DNA from: an uncultured Clostridium sp. | GTDB lineage: Bacteria > Bacillota > Clostridia > Lachnospirales > Lachnospiraceae | DNA: 17,945 nt | Direction: 5' to 3' | Assembly: GCA_938036545.1 (NCBI GenBank) | Contig: CALHQJ010000046.1 | Location: 1 to 17,945 of the forward strand | In this document: positions 15,505 through 17,945 of the stretch, piece after piece | Numbering within the stretch: the stretch's first letter is position 1 | Layout of the letters: every line of letters starts with the position of its first letter | Position numbers and translations under genes: made by a program | The notes under the pieces: model-generated | Database searches by the model: none | What the model was told of the DNA's origin: nothing | What the model saw: only the letters and a program-made list of their open reading frames with translations

Positions 15505-16590
15505 ATGAGCAGAGTATACAACTTTTCAGCCGGACCGGCAGTTTTGCCGGAGGAAGTACTGCAGGAAGCAGCAGATGAGATGTTAGACTACAGGGGATGC
15601 GGCATGTCCGTTATGGAGATGAGCCACCGTTCCAAGATGTTTGAAGAAATCATCAACACTGCAGAAGCAGATTTAAGAGAATTGATGGGAATCCCGTCCA
15701 ACTATAAGGTATTGTTCCTTCAGGGCGGCGCCAGTCAGCAGTTTGCCATGGTTCCAATGAACTTTATGAAAAATAAGGTTGCAGATTACATCATTACCGG
15801 ACAGTGGGCCAAGAAAGCCTTCAGTGAGGCGAAGCTTTACGGTCAGGCCAATGCAGTTGCATCCAGCGCAGACAAGACATTCTCTTACATACCGGATTGT
15901 TCGGATCTTCCGATTTCTGAAAATGCAGATTATGTATATATCTGCGAAAACAATACCATTTACGGTACCAAGTTTAAGACTCTGCCGAATACCAAAGGGA
16001 AACCGTTGGTAGCAGACGTTTCCTCCTGCTTCCTGTCTGAACCGGTAGACGTGGAAAAATATGCAATGCTTTACGGCGGCGCTCAGAAAAATGTAGGCCC
16101 TGCCGGCGTTGTAATTGCTATTATCCGTGAAGATATGATTACCGAAGACGTGCTTCCTGGAACGCCTACCATGCTTCGCTACAAGACCCATGCAGACGCA
16201 AAATCCCTTTACAATACGCCTCCGGCATACGGCATTTACATGTGCGGCAAAGTATTCCAGTGGTTAAAGAAAAAGGGCGGCCTGCAGGCAATGAAGGAAT
16301 ACAATGAAAAGAAGGCAAAACTCCTTTATGATTTCTTAGACCAGAGCCAGATGTTTAAGGGCACAGTTGAGAAGAAGGATCGCTCCTTAATGAACGTTCC
16401 GTTTGTAACCGGAGATCCGGATCTGGACGCTCTGTTTGTAAAAGAGTCCAAGGCAGCAGGCCTTGAAAACTTAAAGGGCCACAGAACCGTAGGCGGCATG
16501 AGAGCCAGCATTTACAATGCAATGCCTATGGCCGGCGTAGAAAAACTGGTAACCTTTATGGACGACTTCGAGAAGAAGAACCGTAAGTAA
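15505..16590 (+). CDS. serC: Phosphoserine aminotransferase
   Basis: PLP enzyme that converts 3-phosphohydroxypyruvate plus glutamate to phosphoserine, the second step of serine synthesis. It also acts on 3-hydroxy-2-oxo-4-phosphonooxybutanoate in pyridoxal phosphate synthesis in some species. It has 361 residues. The N-terminus RVYNFSAGPAVLPEEVLQEA, GMSVMEMSHRSK, and FLQGGASQQFAMVP are diagnostic for SerC. The Schiff-base lysine is Lys195 in YGGAQKNVGPAG. The C-terminal region contains HRTVGGMRASIYNAMP. The ribosome binding site GAGGAGG lies just upstream of ATG 15505. The 50-bp gap after ilvB holds no terminator, which supports co-transcription. It is next to serA, its pathway partner. Confidence 0.97.
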   Translation: MSRVYNFSAGPAVLPEEVLQEAADEMLDYRGCGMSVMEMSHRSKMFEEIINTAEADLRELMGIPSNYKVLFLQGGASQQFAMVPMNFMKNKVADYIITGQWAKKAFSEAKLYGQANAVASSADKTFSYIPDCSDLPISENADYVYICENNTIYGTKFKTLPNTKGKPLVADVSSCFLSEPVDVEKYAMLYGGAQKNVGPAGVVIAIIREDMITEDVLPGTPTMLRYKTHADAKSLYNTPPAYGIYMCGKVFQWLKKKGGLQAMKEYNEKKAKLLYDFLDQSQMFKGTVEKKDRSLMNVPFVTGDPDLDALFVKESKAAGLENLKGHRTVGGMRASIYNAMPMAGVEKLVTFMDDFEKKNRK

Positions 16591-16610
16591 TGTCATAAGG
16601 AGGACAGATT

Positions 16611-17777
16611 ATGAAACCTATTTATTGCCTTAATGCAATTTCCAAATATGGAACCGATCTTCTTACAGAGGATTATCAACTAACCGATGACATGGAGAAG
16701 GCTGCAGGTGTTTTGGTACGCAGCGCAGCCATGCATGATATGGAACTTCCGGAAAGCCTTTTGGCGATTGCGAGAGCAGGAGCCGGTGTTAACAACATTC
16801 CTCTGGATAAATGTGCAGAAAAAGGAATCGTGGTATTTAACACGCCTGGAGCTAACGCCAATGCGGTAAAGGAGCTGGTAATCGGAGCGCTGATGCTGGC
16901 TTCCCGTGATATTCTGGGCGGCATTAACTGGGTAAAGGCCAATAAAGAAGATGAAAATATTGCAAAAGCTACAGAGAAGAGCAAAAAGGCCTTTGCAGGC
17001 GGCGAGATTAAGGGTAAAAAGCTGGGCGTTATCGGTCTGGGAGCCATTGGCGCAGAGATAGCCAATGCAGCAGCAGCCCTTGGCATGGAGGTATTGGGAT
17101 ATGACCCATTTATCTCCGTGAGGGCCGCATGGATGCTTTCCCGGGAAGTACGTCCCGTTACTTCTGTTGACACCATTTATGCAGAGTGCGATTACATTAC
17201 CATTCATGTACCGGCCACAGGAACTACCAAAGGCATGATTAATGAAGAAGCCATTGGAAAGATGAAAGACGGTGTGGTTTTCTTAAACTTCTCCAGAGAC
17301 GCTTTGGTAAATGAAGACGCTATGGCAAAGGCACTGGCAGAGGGCAAGGTTAAGAAATACGTTACCGACTTCCCAAATCCAAAAGTAGTTAATATGGAAG
17401 GAACCATTGTCATTCCCCATTTAGGCGCTTCCACCGAAGAGGCAGAAGACAACTGTGCCAAGATGGCAGTAGAAGAGATGATGGATTATCTGGATAATGG
17501 CAATATTAAAAATTCCGTTAATTATCCGTCCTGCGACATGGGGGTATGCCGTGTAGCAGCCAGAGTTGCCATATTCCATCAGAATATTCCAAACATGTTA
17601 GGCCAGATTACCGCAATCCTGGCGGCAGAACATGCAAACATTTCCGATATGACCAATAAGAGCAAGGATAAATTTGCATACACCCTGCTGGATCTGGAGA
17701 ATGTTCCGGGGAAAGAGACCATGGAAAAGCTGGCGGCCATTGAAGGCGTTTTAAGAGTTCGATTAGTAAACGGTTAA
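16611..17777 (+). CDS. serA: D-3-phosphoglycerate dehydrogenase with C-terminal ACT domain
   Basis: Oxidises 3-phosphoglycerate to 3-phosphohydroxypyruvate with NAD, the first step of serine synthesis. It has 388 residues. The N-terminal substrate domain carries RAGAGVNNIPLDKCAEKGIV. The Rossmann nucleotide domain has GLGAIG (142-147) and a following acidic residue in GYDPF. Catalytic Arg229 lies in NFSRDALV and His270 in PHLGASTEEAE. The usual DVFxxEP segment is replaced by TDFPNPKVV, so the catalytic Glu normally found there is not evident; this is seen in a recognisable Clostridia/Bacteroides SerA clade. A C-terminal ACT domain (about 313-388) suggests serine feedback. AAGGAGGA before ATG 16611 is strong. 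It is the last gene of the unit, followed by a terminator. Confidence 0.95.
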   Translation: MKPIYCLNAISKYGTDLLTEDYQLTDDMEKAAGVLVRSAAMHDMELPESLLAIARAGAGVNNIPLDKCAEKGIVVFNTPGANANAVKELVIGALMLASRDILGGINWVKANKEDENIAKATEKSKKAFAGGEIKGKKLGVIGLGAIGAEIANAAAALGMEVLGYDPFISVRAAWMLSREVRPVTSVDTIYAECDYITIHVPATGTTKGMINEEAIGKMKDGVVFLNFSRDALVNEDAMAKALAEGKVKKYVTDFPNPKVVNMEGTIVIPHLGASTEEAEDNCAKMAVEEMMDYLDNGNIKNSVNYPSCDMGVCRVAARVAIFHQNIPNMLGQITAILAAEHANISDMTNKSKDKFAYTLLDLENVPGKETMEKLAAIEGVLRVRLVNG

Positions 17778-17785
17778 ATCATATG

Positions 17786-17843
17786 GAGGGTATCGCTCAA
17801 TCATCGAATTGGATGATTTTGCGGTACCCTCTGATTTTTCTTT
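17786..17843 (+). terminator. Rho-independent terminator after serA
   Basis: The outer stem GAGGGTATCGC (17786-17796) pairs with GCGGTACCCTC (17821-17831) with one T-G wobble. An inner stem AATCATC/GATGATT (17799-17805 with 17812-17818) stacks above it. A T-rich tail follows (GATTTTTCTTTCT). It ends the leuB-to-serA unit, 9 bp after the serA stop. Confidence 0.9.
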
Positions 17844-17874
17844 CTATGCACAGGCTGTTAATTACAGAAAAATA

Positions 17875-17945
17875 GTAATTGTTCAGGACGGGGCATCTTC
17901 TTGTCCGGCAAAGCCGGACAAGAAGTCTCGGAGATTCCTCCGATA
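17875..17945. repeat. Second copy of the structured dispersed repeat, truncated by window end
   Basis: It matches 4017-4086 at 62 of 70 bases in the same orientation, starting GTAATTGTTCAGGACGG. It has a perfect 13-bp hairpin (17897-17909 with 17913-17925, loop AAA) and a small hairpin CGGAG/CTCCG (17929-17933 with 17938-17942). Two of the eight differences repair mismatches present in the first copy. The rest of the element lies outside the window. It sits about 30 bp after the serA terminator. Confidence 0.75.

Noticed and set aside
17786..17831. GGTACC-containing hairpin resembling part of a T-box leader
   Set aside because: It lies after the serA stop, lacks the T-box specifier region and the AGGGTGGTACCGCG core, and has a stem plus T tail typical of a terminator.

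Overview
The window looks like a chromosomal segment of an anaerobic, low-to-moderate GC Firmicute, most likely a Lachnospiraceae (Clostridium cluster XIVa) species. The basis is the EF-G/EF-Tu pair, a class III fructose-1,6-bisphosphatase, a choline-binding-type cell-wall repeat protein, strong purine-rich ribosome binding sites, and a decayed tyrosine recombinase that resembles a Lachnospiraceae family. The assignment comes from recognising protein families, not from a search.

Layout. (1) 1-1650: end of fusA, then tuf with its own near-consensus promoter and a textbook terminator. (2) 1700-2712: a ThuA-like gene behind a promoter whose spacer is filled by an operator-like inverted repeat, then a short remnant that resembles the C-terminus of a DUF1016 (YhcG-type) nuclease, then a bidirectional terminator. 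(3) 2739-5393: a secreted cell-wall-binding protein on the minus strand and a membrane acyltransferase on the plus strand, transcribed divergently. Between them lie a 152-bp structured repeat element and a perfect consensus sigma-A promoter. (4) 5420-7441, minus strand: an RNase Z-like metallo-hydrolase followed by a membrane-anchored M23 peptidase that starts with TTG. (5) 7552-10022: fbp (class III FBPase), translationally coupled by an ATGA overlap to a small DUF1700-like membrane protein. (6) 10029-10668, minus strand: a tyrosine recombinase pseudogene carrying a nonsense codon and internal deletions. (7) 10884-17843: a promoter, the run leuB-ilvD-ilvB-serC-serA, and a terminator. (8) 17875-17945: the start of a second copy of the structured repeat, cut off by the window edge.

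How the genes fit together. The five-gene run looks like one transcription unit that joins branched-chain amino acid synthesis (LeuB, IlvD, IlvB) to the first two steps of serine synthesis (SerA, SerC). No ilvN/ilvH, ilvC or leuCD is present here. Fbp supplies gluconeogenic flux toward 3-phosphoglycerate-level metabolism. The surface genes (cell-wall binder, acyltransferase, M23 peptidase) form a loose envelope cluster.

The most unusual item is the structured repeat. The complete copy has 17-nt terminal inverted repeats that pair through G-T wobbles, plus three internal hairpins. The second copy has the same hairpin with its loop triplet inverted (TTT against AAA). I see no open reading frame in it and do not recognise it as a named family.
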